Below are positions 9,725 to 19,132 of a stretch of 64,000 nucleotides of DNA, in pieces; positions within the stretch are counted from its first letter, which is position 1; each line of letters opens with the position of its first letter. A program made the translations under genes and the position numbers. The notes beneath the pieces are model-generated. The model was not told where the DNA came from. It saw only the letters and a list, made by a program, of their open reading frames with translations, and did no database searches. Source of the stretch: JAFAYN01 sp963733105 (lineage in GTDB: Bacteria; Gemmatimonadota; Gemmatimonadetes; Longimicrobiales; Longimicrobiaceae); the NCBI GenBank assembly GCA_963733105.1, contig CAVTCB010000018.1:914641-978640 (forward strand), given 5' to 3'.

Positions 9725-10869
9725 CATTCGCCCGTTGTCGCCATCCGCGCCTTCGGGTCGATCCCGCGCCTGCGCATCCCGTCCACCACCACGTCGGCCA
9801 GGAGCTTGTAGCCCCGGGCGTTGTAGTGCGCGCTGCAGTCGGCGAAGAGCGAGCAGGGGTCCGCGTCGCCGATGAGGCGCAGCATCTCCGGGCCGGCGTG
9901 GATCACGTCGGTCCCGCGGCCGCGGAGGGAGTCGGCCAGCGGCTGGTCGGGCCACTTCCCGGTTTCCCGCGCGTACAGGAAGTCGCGCCCCACCGGCATC
10001 AGCAGCACCAGCGGCGTGCGGCCCTCCGCCCGCGCCTCGCGCGCGAAGGTGGCGAGCACCTCCGTGGTGAGCGCCAGGCCGCCCGCCGGGTGCCCCGGGT
10101 CGTAGAAGGCCGCGTGGCGGGGGACCCCGGCCAGGCGGGCGCGGACGTGGAAGTCCGTCGTGGCCCAGCGCGCCAGCGCCACGCTGAAGGGGAACTCCCG
10201 GCGCGGCCGGGCCAGGAAGGCGTCCAGCGGGAGGACGCTGTCCGGGTTCTCCTCCAGCCGGCGCAGGTCCTCGCGGCGCCGGATCGGTATGGGGACGTAG
10301 CGCAGCCCGCCGCCCTCCAGCACGAAGCGCGGCTTGAAGAACAGCTCCTGGTCCGGGTAGAGCAGGTTGCGGTACTGGTTGACGTTGCGGAGGATGTTCT
10401 CCGAGATGTGCCCCGCCACCACCACCGGCGCGCGGTCCAGGTGGCGCTGCGCCCGGAAGAGCATCAGCGCCTGGTCCGAGCCCGACGCCCCCACCCCGTA
10501 GTTCGCCACCCGGCACCCGAACGCCGTCCCCACGTGGTGCGGGTACGTCCCGTCCTCCCCCACCTCCGAGCCCTGCGTGAACGACTCCCCGTAGGCGCTC
10601 GCGCAGGCGGGGAGCGTGTCCGGGAAGGCGGGGTCGGGCCGCGTCCGGAGGCGCACCACCCGCCCGGCCGAGTCCACCTCCGGCCCCCACCCCAGCAGCG
10701 GGTTGCGGTGCGCGAAGTAGTAGTCCGCCTGCTCGTCCGACAGCCGGGGGATGCGGGCCATCCACCCGCGGCGCACCAGGAGGGAAGTTGCCAGGGCCGA
10801 CATTCCCTCCACGATCGCCAGGACGACCAGGAGGAGCACCAGGGAGAAGGCGGCGTGCTTTCGCGTCAT
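9724..10869 (-). CDS. Membrane-anchored SGNH/GDSL hydrolase-like protein
   Basis: A 381-residue protein with a basic N-terminus and one hydrophobic anchor (FSLVLLLVVLAIVEGMSALA), so most of it is predicted outside the inner membrane. The nucleophile-elbow region GESFTQGSEVGEDGTYPHHV and the late ADCSAHYNARGYKLLADVV (Asp-x-x-His type ending) fit an SGNH fold. Such proteins often add or remove O-acetyl groups on polysaccharides. The gene is on the minus strand inside the plus-strand cluster and its last codons lie beside repeat copy 1. Start is the ATG at 10869. A second SGNH-like protein lies at 22518-23642. Confidence 0.72.
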   Translation of the reverse strand: MTRKHAAFSLVLLLVVLAIVEGMSALATSLLVRRGWMARIPRLSDEQADYYFAHRNPLLGWGPEVDSAGRVVRLRTRPDPAFPDTLPACASAYGESFTQGSEVGEDGTYPHHVGTAFGCRVANYGVGASGSDQALMLFRAQRHLDRAPVVVAGHISENILRNVNQYRNLLYPDQELFFKPRFVLEGGGLRYVPIPIRRREDLRRLEENPDSVLPLDAFLARPRREFPFSVALARWATTDFHVRARLAGVPRHAAFYDPGHPAGGLALTTEVLATFAREARAEGRTPLVLLMPVGRDFLYARETGKWPDQPLADSLRGRGTDVIHAGPEMLRLIGDADPCSLFADCSAHYNARGYKLLADVVVDGMRRRGIDPKARMATTGE

Positions 10870-10953
10870 GATGGGGGCAGGGGAGCCGTCGGTGGGGCCG
10901 GGTGGAAGGCGTCGAAGGTACCGCGCCGCCCGCCGTCTGTCCATCGGGGCGCT

Positions 10954-10981
10954 GGCGCCGCCGGAGCGGCGCCGGTAGTTT
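10954..10981 (+). promoter_or_regulatory. -10 box TAGTTT with adjacent inverted repeat, possible leaderless start
   Basis: TAGTTT (10976-10981) lies 8 bases before the ATG at 10990, which would place transcription start at or next to the start codon. Just upstream is an 8-bp inverted repeat (10954-10961 with 10966-10973, loop CGGA) that could be an operator. No convincing -35 was found. Confidence 0.35.
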
Positions 10982-10989
10982 CCGCCGCC

Positions 10990-11946
10990 ATGGACCCCTG
11001 GCTTAGAGAGCACCTGGCCTGCCCCCGCGACCACGGGCGCCTGGAGCCCGCGGGCGACACCCTGGCGTGCGAGCGCGGGCACGCCTACCCCGTCGTCGAC
11101 GGCGTCCCCGTGATGCTGCTGGCCGAGGCCGAGCGCATCCCCGACAGCATCGCCCGCACCCCCGAAGCGCTGCGCTCCGTCGCCGAGCCCGACGGCGCGG
11201 AGGGCGTCGACCCCTTCGTGCAGAAGGCGGTCATGGCCACCTGCGGGATCATGTACCGGCCGCTGATCGGCCGGCTCACCCGCTACCCCATCCCGGAGCT
11301 GCGGCTCCCCGACGGGGAGGGGCGGCGCTTCCTGGACGTGGGGTGCAACTGGGGGCGCTGGTGCGTCGCCGCCGCGCGGAAGGGGTACCTCCCCGTCGGC
11401 GTGGACTACAACCTGGAGGCCGTGCTCGCCGCGCGCCGCGTCGCCCGGCGGCTGGGCGCCGCCGCCACCTTCCTGGTGGCCGACGCGCGCCACCTCCCCT
11501 TCGCCGCCGCCAGCTTCGACGTGGCCTTCTCGTACAGCGTCCTCCAGCACCTCGCCCGGGAGGACGCCCGCCGCTCCGTCGCCGACGTCGGGCGGGTGCT
11601 GAAGCCGGGCGGGACCGCCTTCGTGCAGCTCGCCAGCGCCTTCGGGGCGCGCAGCCTGTACCACCTCCTCCGGCGCCGCTTCCGCGAGCCGCAGGGGATG
11701 GACGTGCGCTACTGGACCCCCGGGGAGATGCGCCGCGTCTTCGAGGAGCGGGTGGGGCCCGCCACCCTCACCGTGGACGGCTTCTTCGGGCTGGGCATCC
11801 AGCCGGCCGACCTGGACCTCCTCCGCCCCCGCCACCGGCTCGCCGTCCGCGCCTCCGAGGCGCTGCGCGCCGCCAGCGAGCGCGTCGGCCCCCTCCGCTG
11901 GGCCGCCGACAGCCTGTACGTGCGCGCCGTCCGGAGCGTGGTGTAA
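10990..11946 (+). CDS. SAM-dependent methyltransferase with N-terminal Trm112-like zinc ribbon
   Basis: A 318-residue protein. The first about 35 residues (LACPRDHGRLEPAGDTLACERGHAYPVVDGVPVML) form a Trm112p-like zinc-binding ribbon with CP-x-D and C-x-x-GH motifs. The rest is a class I methyltransferase with motif I FLDVGCNWGRWCVAAA, an acidic strand-2 end GVDYN, and VAFSYSVLQHL. This domain pair is common in polysaccharide clusters; the acceptor is unknown. It is divergent from the SGNH gene with a 120-bp intergenic region and is the last gene before the wecC leader. Confidence 0.8.
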   Translation: MDPWLREHLACPRDHGRLEPAGDTLACERGHAYPVVDGVPVMLLAEAERIPDSIARTPEALRSVAEPDGAEGVDPFVQKAVMATCGIMYRPLIGRLTRYPIPELRLPDGEGRRFLDVGCNWGRWCVAAARKGYLPVGVDYNLEAVLAARRVARRLGAAATFLVADARHLPFAAASFDVAFSYSVLQHLAREDARRSVADVGRVLKPGGTAFVQLASAFGARSLYHLLRRRFREPQGMDVRYWTPGEMRRVFEERVGPATLTVDGFFGLGIQPADLDLLRPRHRLAVRASEALRAASERVGPLRWAADSLYVRAVRSVV

Positions 11947-11960
11947 CTTCCCGGGGATGT

Positions 11961-12022
11961 TATATTTCTCCGCCGGCACGGGGCGGAAACGCCCGTCGTG
12001 CCGGCCTCTCGTTTTCCGAGAG
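11961..12022 (+). promoter_or_regulatory. -10 box and tandem-hairpin leader of wecC
   Basis: TATATT (11961-11966) is a good -10 box. The RNA starting just after it would open with a composite hairpin: outer 9-bp stem 11972-11980 with 11997-12005, inner 5-bp stem with a GAAA loop. A second 6-bp hairpin follows (12006-12011 with 12017-12022). The hairpins could stabilise the 5' end or attenuate expression. No clear -35 was seen. Confidence 0.4.
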
Positions 12023-12102
12023 CGACGCGCGTCCGGGCGACACCCCGCCCCGCGCACCCCGTACCCGGCGGGCTCCCCCGCCGCCCGCTGGAGGATTGAC
12101 GC

Positions 12103-13484
<1,382 letters not shown>

Positions 13485-13491
13485 CGGGCGG

Positions 13492-14628
13492 ATGAGGGCG
13501 CTGGTCGTCGCGGGGGCCCGCCCCAACTTCATCAAGGTGGCCCCGGTCCTCCGCGCGCTGGCGCGGGCCGGGCACGAAGGTCTCCTCCTCCACACCGGGC
13601 AGCACTACGACGCCCGGATGTCGGACGCCTTCTTCCGCGACCTGGAGATCCCCGAGCCCCGCTGGCACCTGGGCGTCGGGTCGGGGACGCACGCGCAGCA
13701 GACCGCGCGGGTGATGGAAGCGTTCGAGCCCGTGCTGGCGGAGGCGCGCCCCGACTGGGTGGTGGTGGTGGGCGACGTGAACTCCACCCTGGCTTGCGCC
13801 CTGGTGGCCGCCAAGCTCCGGGAGGAGACGGGGTGCCGCATCGCCCACGTGGAGGCCGGGCTGCGCAGCGGCGACTGGCGGATGCCCGAGGAGGTGAACC
13901 GCGTCCTGACGGACCGGCTCTCCGACCTCCTCCTCACCCCCGGCCGCGACGCGCTCCCCAACCTCCTCGCCGAGGGAATCCCCGCCGAGCGGGCGGTGTT
14001 CGTGGGGAACGTGATGATCGACTCCATGCTGGCGCACCTCCCCCGCGCCCGCGCGCTCGACCTTCCCGGCCGGCTGGGGCTGGCGCCGGGGGGCTACGCC
14101 GTCGCCACGGTGCACCGCCCGTCCAACGTGGACGAGCCCGGAGCGCTCCGCGCCGTGCTGGAGGCGCTCGCCCTGGTGGCCGCCGACCTCCCCGTCGTCC
14201 TCCCCCTGCACCCGCGGACGCTCCGCCGGGCCGGGGAGTTCGGGCTGGCCGGGCTCCTGGACCGGCTCCACGTCCTGGAGCCGCTGGGCTACCTGGAGAT
14301 GCTCGGGCTGCTGGACGGCGCCGCGGCGGCGCTCACCGACTCCGGCGGCCTCCAGGAGGAGACCACCGTCCTGGGTGTCCCCTGCGTGACGCTGCGCGAG
14401 CAGACCGAGCGCCCCGTCACCGTCACCGAGGGGACCAACCGCCTCGCCCCCTGGCCGCTGGGCGCGGAGGGTGTGTACGCTTCGTTTCGCGAGGCGCTGG
14501 CGGAGGGGCGCGCGGGGGTGGGCGAGCGCGCTCCGGAGGGATGGGACGGGCGCGCGGCGGAGCGGGTGGTGGAGGCGCTGAGTTTGGGCGTGCCCCCGCT
14601 GACGCGGGGTCGGGCTGCGGCTCCGTAG
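13492..14628 (+). CDS. wecB: UDP-N-acetylglucosamine 2-epimerase (non-hydrolysing)
   Basis: Interconverts UDP-GlcNAc and UDP-ManNAc. The 378-residue protein shows ARPNFIKVAPVLRAL at the N-terminus, GQHYDARMSDAFF, VVVGDVNSTLACALVA, HVEAGLRS, PEEVNRVLTDRLSD, and the late TDSGGLQEETTVLGVPCVTLREQTERP, all hallmarks of the family. It starts 8 bases after wecC. The last about 15 residues (SLGVPPLTRG...) and the stop codon are encoded by a dispersed repeat that has another copy at 18906-19104, so the natural C-terminus has been replaced or extended by the element. Confidence 0.95.
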   Translation: MRALVVAGARPNFIKVAPVLRALARAGHEGLLLHTGQHYDARMSDAFFRDLEIPEPRWHLGVGSGTHAQQTARVMEAFEPVLAEARPDWVVVVGDVNSTLACALVAAKLREETGCRIAHVEAGLRSGDWRMPEEVNRVLTDRLSDLLLTPGRDALPNLLAEGIPAERAVFVGNVMIDSMLAHLPRARALDLPGRLGLAPGGYAVATVHRPSNVDEPGALRAVLEALALVAADLPVVLPLHPRTLRRAGEFGLAGLLDRLHVLEPLGYLEMLGLLDGAAAALTDSGGLQEETTVLGVPCVTLREQTERPVTVTEGTNRLAPWPLGAEGVYASFREALAEGRAGVGERAPEGWDGRAAERVVEALSLGVPPLTRGRAAAP

Positions 14629-14776
14629 GGCAGCAAACAACGCTGCCCAACGGAGTCGAGCCCCGGCACACTACGCGGGTCTCGCCCCTTCGGGCTCGCA
14701 TCCCTCACGCAACTGCTTTCCGTGCTTGTAGTTCTCCCCTCCCCCCTTGTGGGGGAGGGGCCGGGGGTGGGGGGTA
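14582..14776 (+). repeat. Dispersed repeat, copy 2 (long form)
   Basis: About 195 bp that match 18906-19104 in inverted orientation: both share TTTGGGCGTGCCCCCG, GTCGGGCTGCGGCTCCGTAG, AACGGAGTCGAGCCCC, GTCTCGCCCCTTCGGGCTCG and the terminal GC palindrome (here 14731-14776). The element contains the wecB stop codon and ends about 80 bp before the next gene. Confidence 0.8.
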
Positions 14777-14854
14777 GAGGGAGCGCCCCGCCGACGACCC
14801 GCGCGCCGATGCCCCGATGAATTCCGGTATGAAGCCGTCCAACCGAGCGAGCCG

Positions 14855-17035
14855 ATGAAGCAGGTGCTGATCCGGCAGGGAAGAGCGCTGGTGGAGGAGG
14901 TCCCCGCTCCCGTGGTGGAGCCGGGGACCGTCCTCGTCGCCGTGGACCACTCCTGCATCTCGGTGGGGACGGAGATGAGCGGGATGCGCGCCAGCGGGCT
15001 CCCGCTCTGGAAGCGCGCCCTGCAGCAGCCGGAGAAGGTCGCGCGGGTGGTGCGCATGGCCGCCTCGGAGGGGGTGGCGCGCACCCGCCGCGCCGTGGAG
15101 GGGCAGATCTCCACGCCCGCGCCGACGGGGTACTCCGCCGCCGGCGTGGTGCTGGAGGTGGGGGAGGGGATCGACGACCTCCGCCCGGGCGACCGGGTGG
15201 CGTGCGCCGGGGCCCAGTTCGCCCACCACGCCGGCGTCATCCGCGTCCCCCGCAACCTGGTGGCCCCCGTCCCCGACGGGGTGGACCTCGCCGCCGCGAG
15301 CACCGTCACCCTGGGCGCCATCGCCCTCCAGGGCGTCCGCCGCGCCACCCCGACGCTGGGGGAGACCTTCGTGGTCGTCGGCCTGGGGATCCTGGGGCAG
15401 CTCACCGCGCAGCTCCTCCGCGCCAACGGGTGCCGGGTGGTGGGGACCGACCTGGACCGCGGGCGCATCGCCGTGGCGGTCTCCATGGGGATGGACGTCG
15501 GCCTCCACCCCGACGACGGGGACGAGACCGAGCAGGTGGCGCGGCTCACCGACGGGATCGGCGCCGACGGCGTCATCGTCACCGCCGCCGCCCCCTCCGA
15601 CGCCATCCTCTCCACCGCCTTCCGGATGTGCCGCCGCAAGGGGCGCGTGGTGCTGGTGGGCGACGTGGGGCTCAAGCTGGACCGCGCCGACTTCTACGCC
15701 AAGGAGCTGGACTTCCTGGTCTCCACCTCCTACGGCCCCGGCCGCTACGACCGGAACTACGAGGAGCGCGGGCTGGACTACCCCGTGGGGTACGTCCGCT
15801 GGACCGAGAACCGCAACCTGTCCGAGTACCTCCGGCTCCTCGCCGACGGCCGGGTGAGCGTGGCCCCGCTGGTCTCCCGCGTCTTCCCGGTGCAGGAGGC
15901 CGAGGCCGCCTACGCCGCGCTCGAGGGCGGCGACGACCGGCCGCTGATGGTGCTCCTCTCCTACCCGCGCGAGGCGGAGCCCGTGCGCCGGGTGGCGAAC
16001 CCGCGGGCCCGGGGCGGCGGCGCGGGGAAGGTGCGCGTCGCCCTGGTGGGCGCGGGGGCGTTCGCCAAGGGGATGCACCTCCCCAACCTGCAGGCCCTGG
16101 CCGACCGCTACCACCTGCGCGCCGTGGTGAGCCGCACCGGGCACAACGCCTCCGCCGCCGCCGCGCAGTTCGGGGCCGAGTACGCCACCACCGAGCTGGA
16201 CGAGGTGCTGCGCGACCCCGAGGTGGACGCGGTGATCGTCGCCACCCGCCACAACCTGCACGCCCCCATGGTGCTGCGCGCTCTGGAGGCGGGGAAGCAC
16301 GTGCTGGTGGAGAAGCCGCTGGCGCTGGTGGAGCCCGAGCTGGAGGCCGTGGAGGCGTTCTACGGGCGTGCGGAGGCGCGGGGCGGGCCGGCCCCGGTGC
16401 TCCTGACCGGCTTCAACCGCCGCTTCTCCCCCTTCGCGCGGCGGGCGCTGGAGATCGTCCGTGAGCGCAGCAACCCCATGATCGTCAGCTACCGGATGAA
16501 CGCCGGGCACGTCCCGCGGGACAGCTGGCTGCACGACGAGGAGGGCGGCGGGCGCAACCTGGGCGAGGCCTGCCACGTCTACGACCTGTTCACCTTCCTC
16601 ACCGGGAGCCGCGTGGCCGACGTCACCGCCCGGGCCATCGTCCCGCGCACCGGCCACTACCTGGCGTCCGACAACTTCGTCGCCACCCTGGCCTTCGAGG
16701 ACGGCTCCGTCGCCACCCTCACCTACACGGCGCTGGGCTCGCGCGAGCACCCCAAGGAGCAGATGGAGGTGTTCGTGGACGGCAAGGTGCTGGTGCTGGA
16801 CGACTACCGCCGCCTCACCGTGGCCGGGGCGAAGGCGGCGGGGGTGGAGACGAGGGCGCAGGACAAGGGTCAGAAGGCCGAGCTGGAGGCGTTCGCCCGG
16901 GCGCTGCGCGAGGGGGGCGAGTGGCCGATCGCGCTCTGGGAGCAGGTGCAGACCACGGAGATCGGCTTCGAGGTGGAGCGCCACCTCCGGCCGTACCTGG
17001 CCCGCGCGGCCGCCCCGGCGGAGGCCGCCCCGTGA
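14855..17035 (+). CDS. Bi-domain oxidoreductase: zinc-type alcohol dehydrogenase fused to Gfo/Idh/MocA
   Basis: A 726-residue fusion. Residues 1 to about 375 are a medium-chain dehydrogenase/reductase (GYSAAGVVLEVGEGIDDLRPGDRVACAGA, cofactor loop VVGLGILGQLTAQLLRANG). Residues about 390-726 are a Gfo/Idh/MocA domain (VRVALVGAGAFAKGMHLPNL, EKPL at the conserved lysine, GGGRNLGEACHVYDLFTFLTG). This fusion is a recurrent family in polysaccharide loci, often near heparinase-type lyases and WbqC as here. The exact sugar reaction is not established. Its stop overlaps the next GTG (GTGA). Confidence 0.87.
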   Translation: MKQVLIRQGRALVEEVPAPVVEPGTVLVAVDHSCISVGTEMSGMRASGLPLWKRALQQPEKVARVVRMAASEGVARTRRAVEGQISTPAPTGYSAAGVVLEVGEGIDDLRPGDRVACAGAQFAHHAGVIRVPRNLVAPVPDGVDLAAASTVTLGAIALQGVRRATPTLGETFVVVGLGILGQLTAQLLRANGCRVVGTDLDRGRIAVAVSMGMDVGLHPDDGDETEQVARLTDGIGADGVIVTAAAPSDAILSTAFRMCRRKGRVVLVGDVGLKLDRADFYAKELDFLVSTSYGPGRYDRNYEERGLDYPVGYVRWTENRNLSEYLRLLADGRVSVAPLVSRVFPVQEAEAAYAALEGGDDRPLMVLLSYPREAEPVRRVANPRARGGGAGKVRVALVGAGAFAKGMHLPNLQALADRYHLRAVVSRTGHNASAAAAQFGAEYATTELDEVLRDPEVDAVIVATRHNLHAPMVLRALEAGKHVLVEKPLALVEPELEAVEAFYGRAEARGGPAPVLLTGFNRRFSPFARRALEIVRERSNPMIVSYRMNAGHVPRDSWLHDEEGGGRNLGEACHVYDLFTFLTGSRVADVTARAIVPRTGHYLASDNFVATLAFEDGSVATLTYTALGSREHPKEQMEVFVDGKVLVLDDYRRLTVAGAKAAGVETRAQDKGQKAELEAFARALREGGEWPIALWEQVQTTEIGFEVERHLRPYLARAAAPAEAAP

Positions 17036-18216
17036 ACGGGATGATGCCGTACCGCCTCCAGACGCTGGAGGCGATCATGCGGGGGTACGCGGCCACCGGG
17101 GTCCCGCTGGTGGGGACGGACGGCGCGCGGGTGTGGCCGGAGCCGCTCGCCGACGGGAGCCCCGGCTACTACGCCGTGGTCCCGTTCGTCGCCCACGCCT
17201 TCGGCCTGTCGCTGGACGCCGCGATCCGCGCCTTCACCTTCGGCGCCGCCGGGGCGGCGCTCGTGCTCGGGGTGGTGGGGTGCTGGCTCCTCTTCCGCGC
17301 CGCCGCCGCGCGCGCCGCCTCCGCCGTCGGGCTCCTCGGAATCTGCGGGCTCGCGGCGTACTTCGGCGACGTGTACGTGATGTCGGCCGCGGCCGTGGTG
17401 GCCGTGGCCCCCCTCTTCCTGTGGGCGCTCGCCTCCGGGCGGGGCGCCGCGCCGCTCGCCGCGCTCCTCTTCGGGCTGGGGCTCTTCCTGGGTCTGGCGG
17501 ACCAGGTCCGCGCCTCCTCGGGGACGGCGGTGCTCCTCTTCGCGGCGCTGGTGCTCCTCCTCCGCGGGACGGTCCCGGCGTCCCGGCGCCTCCTCCTGGG
17601 CGCCGCGCTGGTCGCGGGGACGCTCCTCCCCGGCGTCGCGGTGCGCTCCGTGGTGGCGGAGCGCGACGCCTACCTGGCCCGGGCCGGCGTGGAGCACCGG
17701 CGCCCGGAGATGGGGAACGTCCTGTGGCACTCGGTCTACATCGGGTTCGGCTACCTCCCCAACGACCGCGGGATCACCTACCTCGACGAGGTGGCGATGG
17801 CCAAGGTCCGCTCGGTGGACCCGCGCGCGCCGTACCTGTCGCCGCGCTACACGGGGATCCTCCGCGTGGAGGTGCTCCGCCTGGTGCGGGAGGAGCCGCT
17901 CTTCGTGCTGCGCACCCTCGCCGCCAAGGGCGCGGTGGTGCTCGGCTTCGTCCTGCTCTTCGCCAACGTGGGGCTCCTCGGGGCGGCGGCGCACCGCCCG
18001 GGGTGGCGGACGCACCTCCCCTTCTGGGCGGCCATGGGGTTCACGGCCCTCCCGGGGCTGATCGCCATCCCCGCGCTGTACTACCTCCTGGGCACCGCCG
18101 CCTTCGCCACGCTGTACGGGCTGGTGATGATCGACGGGGCGCTGGAGGCCGGCGTCCTCCGCTCCCTCCCCGCCTTCCGCGGACGGCCGCGGGCCCTCTC
18201 CCCGGAGGCCCCCTGA
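17032..18216 (+). CDS. Polytopic membrane protein of the polysaccharide locus, unknown function
   Basis: A 394-residue membrane protein with about eight hydrophobic segments, beginning around residue 65 (AFTFGAAGAALVLGVVGCWLLF, AVGLLGICGLAAYFGDVYVM, AVVAVAPLFLWALA, LLFGLGLFLGLADQ, TAVLLFAALVLLL). A soluble loop RDAYLARAGVEHRRPEMGN...GFGYLPNDRGI follows, then three C-terminal helices. A remote GT39/GT-C-like transferase or an integral polymer-processing protein is possible, but no diagnostic motif is visible. GTG start overlaps the preceding stop; it is followed by WbqC with a CTGA overlap. Confidence 0.7.
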   Translation: MNGMMPYRLQTLEAIMRGYAATGVPLVGTDGARVWPEPLADGSPGYYAVVPFVAHAFGLSLDAAIRAFTFGAAGAALVLGVVGCWLLFRAAAARAASAVGLLGICGLAAYFGDVYVMSAAAVVAVAPLFLWALASGRGAAPLAALLFGLGLFLGLADQVRASSGTAVLLFAALVLLLRGTVPASRRLLLGAALVAGTLLPGVAVRSVVAERDAYLARAGVEHRRPEMGNVLWHSVYIGFGYLPNDRGITYLDEVAMAKVRSVDPRAPYLSPRYTGILRVEVLRLVREEPLFVLRTLAAKGAVVLGFVLLFANVGLLGAAAHRPGWRTHLPFWAAMGFTALPGLIAIPALYYLLGTAAFATLYGLVMIDGALEAGVLRSLPAFRGRPRALSPEAP

Positions 18217-18977
18217 GCGCGGGGAAGCGCGTCGCCGCGATCCAGTCGAGCTACGTCCCCTGGAAGGGGTACTTCGACGTCGTCAACGCGGTGGACGAGT
18301 TCGTCCTGTACGACGACGTCCAGTACACGCGCCGCGACTGGCGCAACCGCAACCGGATCAAGACCGCGGCCGGGCTCACCTGGCTCACCGTCCCCGTGCG
18401 GGTCAAGGACCGCTACCACCAGCTCGTCCACGAGACCGTGGTGAGCGAGCCCGACTGGCCGGGCCGGCACTGGCGGTCCATCGTGCACGCCTACTCGCGC
18501 GCCGCCTTCTTCGGCCACTACCGCGCGGAGCTGGAGGAGCTGTACCTGGGGTGCGAGGAGACGCACCTGAGCCGCGTCAACGCCCGCTTCCTCGCCTGGA
18601 TCTGCCGGACGCTGGGGATCGCGACGCCGGTCCGCTGGTCCATGGACTACGACCTGGGGACGGGGAGGAACGAGCGGCTGATCGCCCTCTGCCGCCAGCT
18701 CGGCGCCACAGAGTACCTGTCCGGCCCCGCCGCGCGGTGCTACCTGGACGAGGCGGCCTTCGCGGCGGCGGGGATCGCGGTGCGGTGGATGGACTACTCC
18801 GGCTACCCCGAGCACCGCCAGCTCCACGGCCCCTTCGAGCACGGGGTGAGCGTGCTCGACCTGATCCTCAACGAGGGTCCCGACGCCCCCTCGTACATGA
18901 AGAGCTTCCCCCCACCCCCGGCCCCTCCCCCACAAGGGGGGAGGGGAGAACTACGGGTACGAGAGAGCCCCGCGTGA
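18213..18977 (+). CDS. wbqC: WbqC-like family protein, probable CTG start
   Basis: A WbqC-family protein of about 254 residues; members occur in O-antigen clusters and are thought to take part in modification of an amino sugar, with no firm reaction. The N-terminus KRVAAIQSSYVPWKGYFDVV and the middle YDDVQYTRRDWRNRNRIKT are typical. The family begins right at KRV, and no ATG/GTG/TTG is in place. The only sensible start is CTG at 18213, which overlaps the preceding stop as CTGA. The last about 25 residues (proline- and glycine-rich) come from the dispersed repeat copy 3. Confidence 0.82.
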   Translation: MSAGKRVAAIQSSYVPWKGYFDVVNAVDEFVLYDDVQYTRRDWRNRNRIKTAAGLTWLTVPVRVKDRYHQLVHETVVSEPDWPGRHWRSIVHAYSRAAFFGHYRAELEELYLGCEETHLSRVNARFLAWICRTLGIATPVRWSMDYDLGTGRNERLIALCRQLGATEYLSGPAARCYLDEAAFAAAGIAVRWMDYSGYPEHRQLHGPFEHGVSVLDLILNEGPDAPSYMKSFPPPPAPPPQGGRGELRVRESPA

Positions 18978-19104
18978 GGGATGCGAGCCCGAAGGGGCGA
19001 GACCCTCGCGTAGTTTGCGAGGGGCTCGACTCCGTTGGGAACGGTTGTATCGTTCCCTACGGAGCCGCAGCCCGACCCCGGCGCAGCCGGGGGCACGCCC
19101 AAAC
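18906..19104 (-). repeat. Dispersed repeat, copy 3 (long form, inverted relative to copy 2)
   Basis: About 199 bp matching 14582-14776 on the opposite strand. The palindrome end (18906-18952) lies within the 3' end of wbqC and gives it a Pro/Gly-rich tail and stop. The other end lies 28 bp before the glycosyltransferase start at 19133. Confidence 0.8.
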
Positions 19105-19132
19105 ACTCGCCCTTCTTCCCGCTCCGGATGGC

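Noticed and set aside
14582..19104. Repeat pair as a composite transposon or IS
   Set aside because: No transposase gene, no clear target duplications and the enclosed genes fit the locus; treated as dispersed palindromic repeats.
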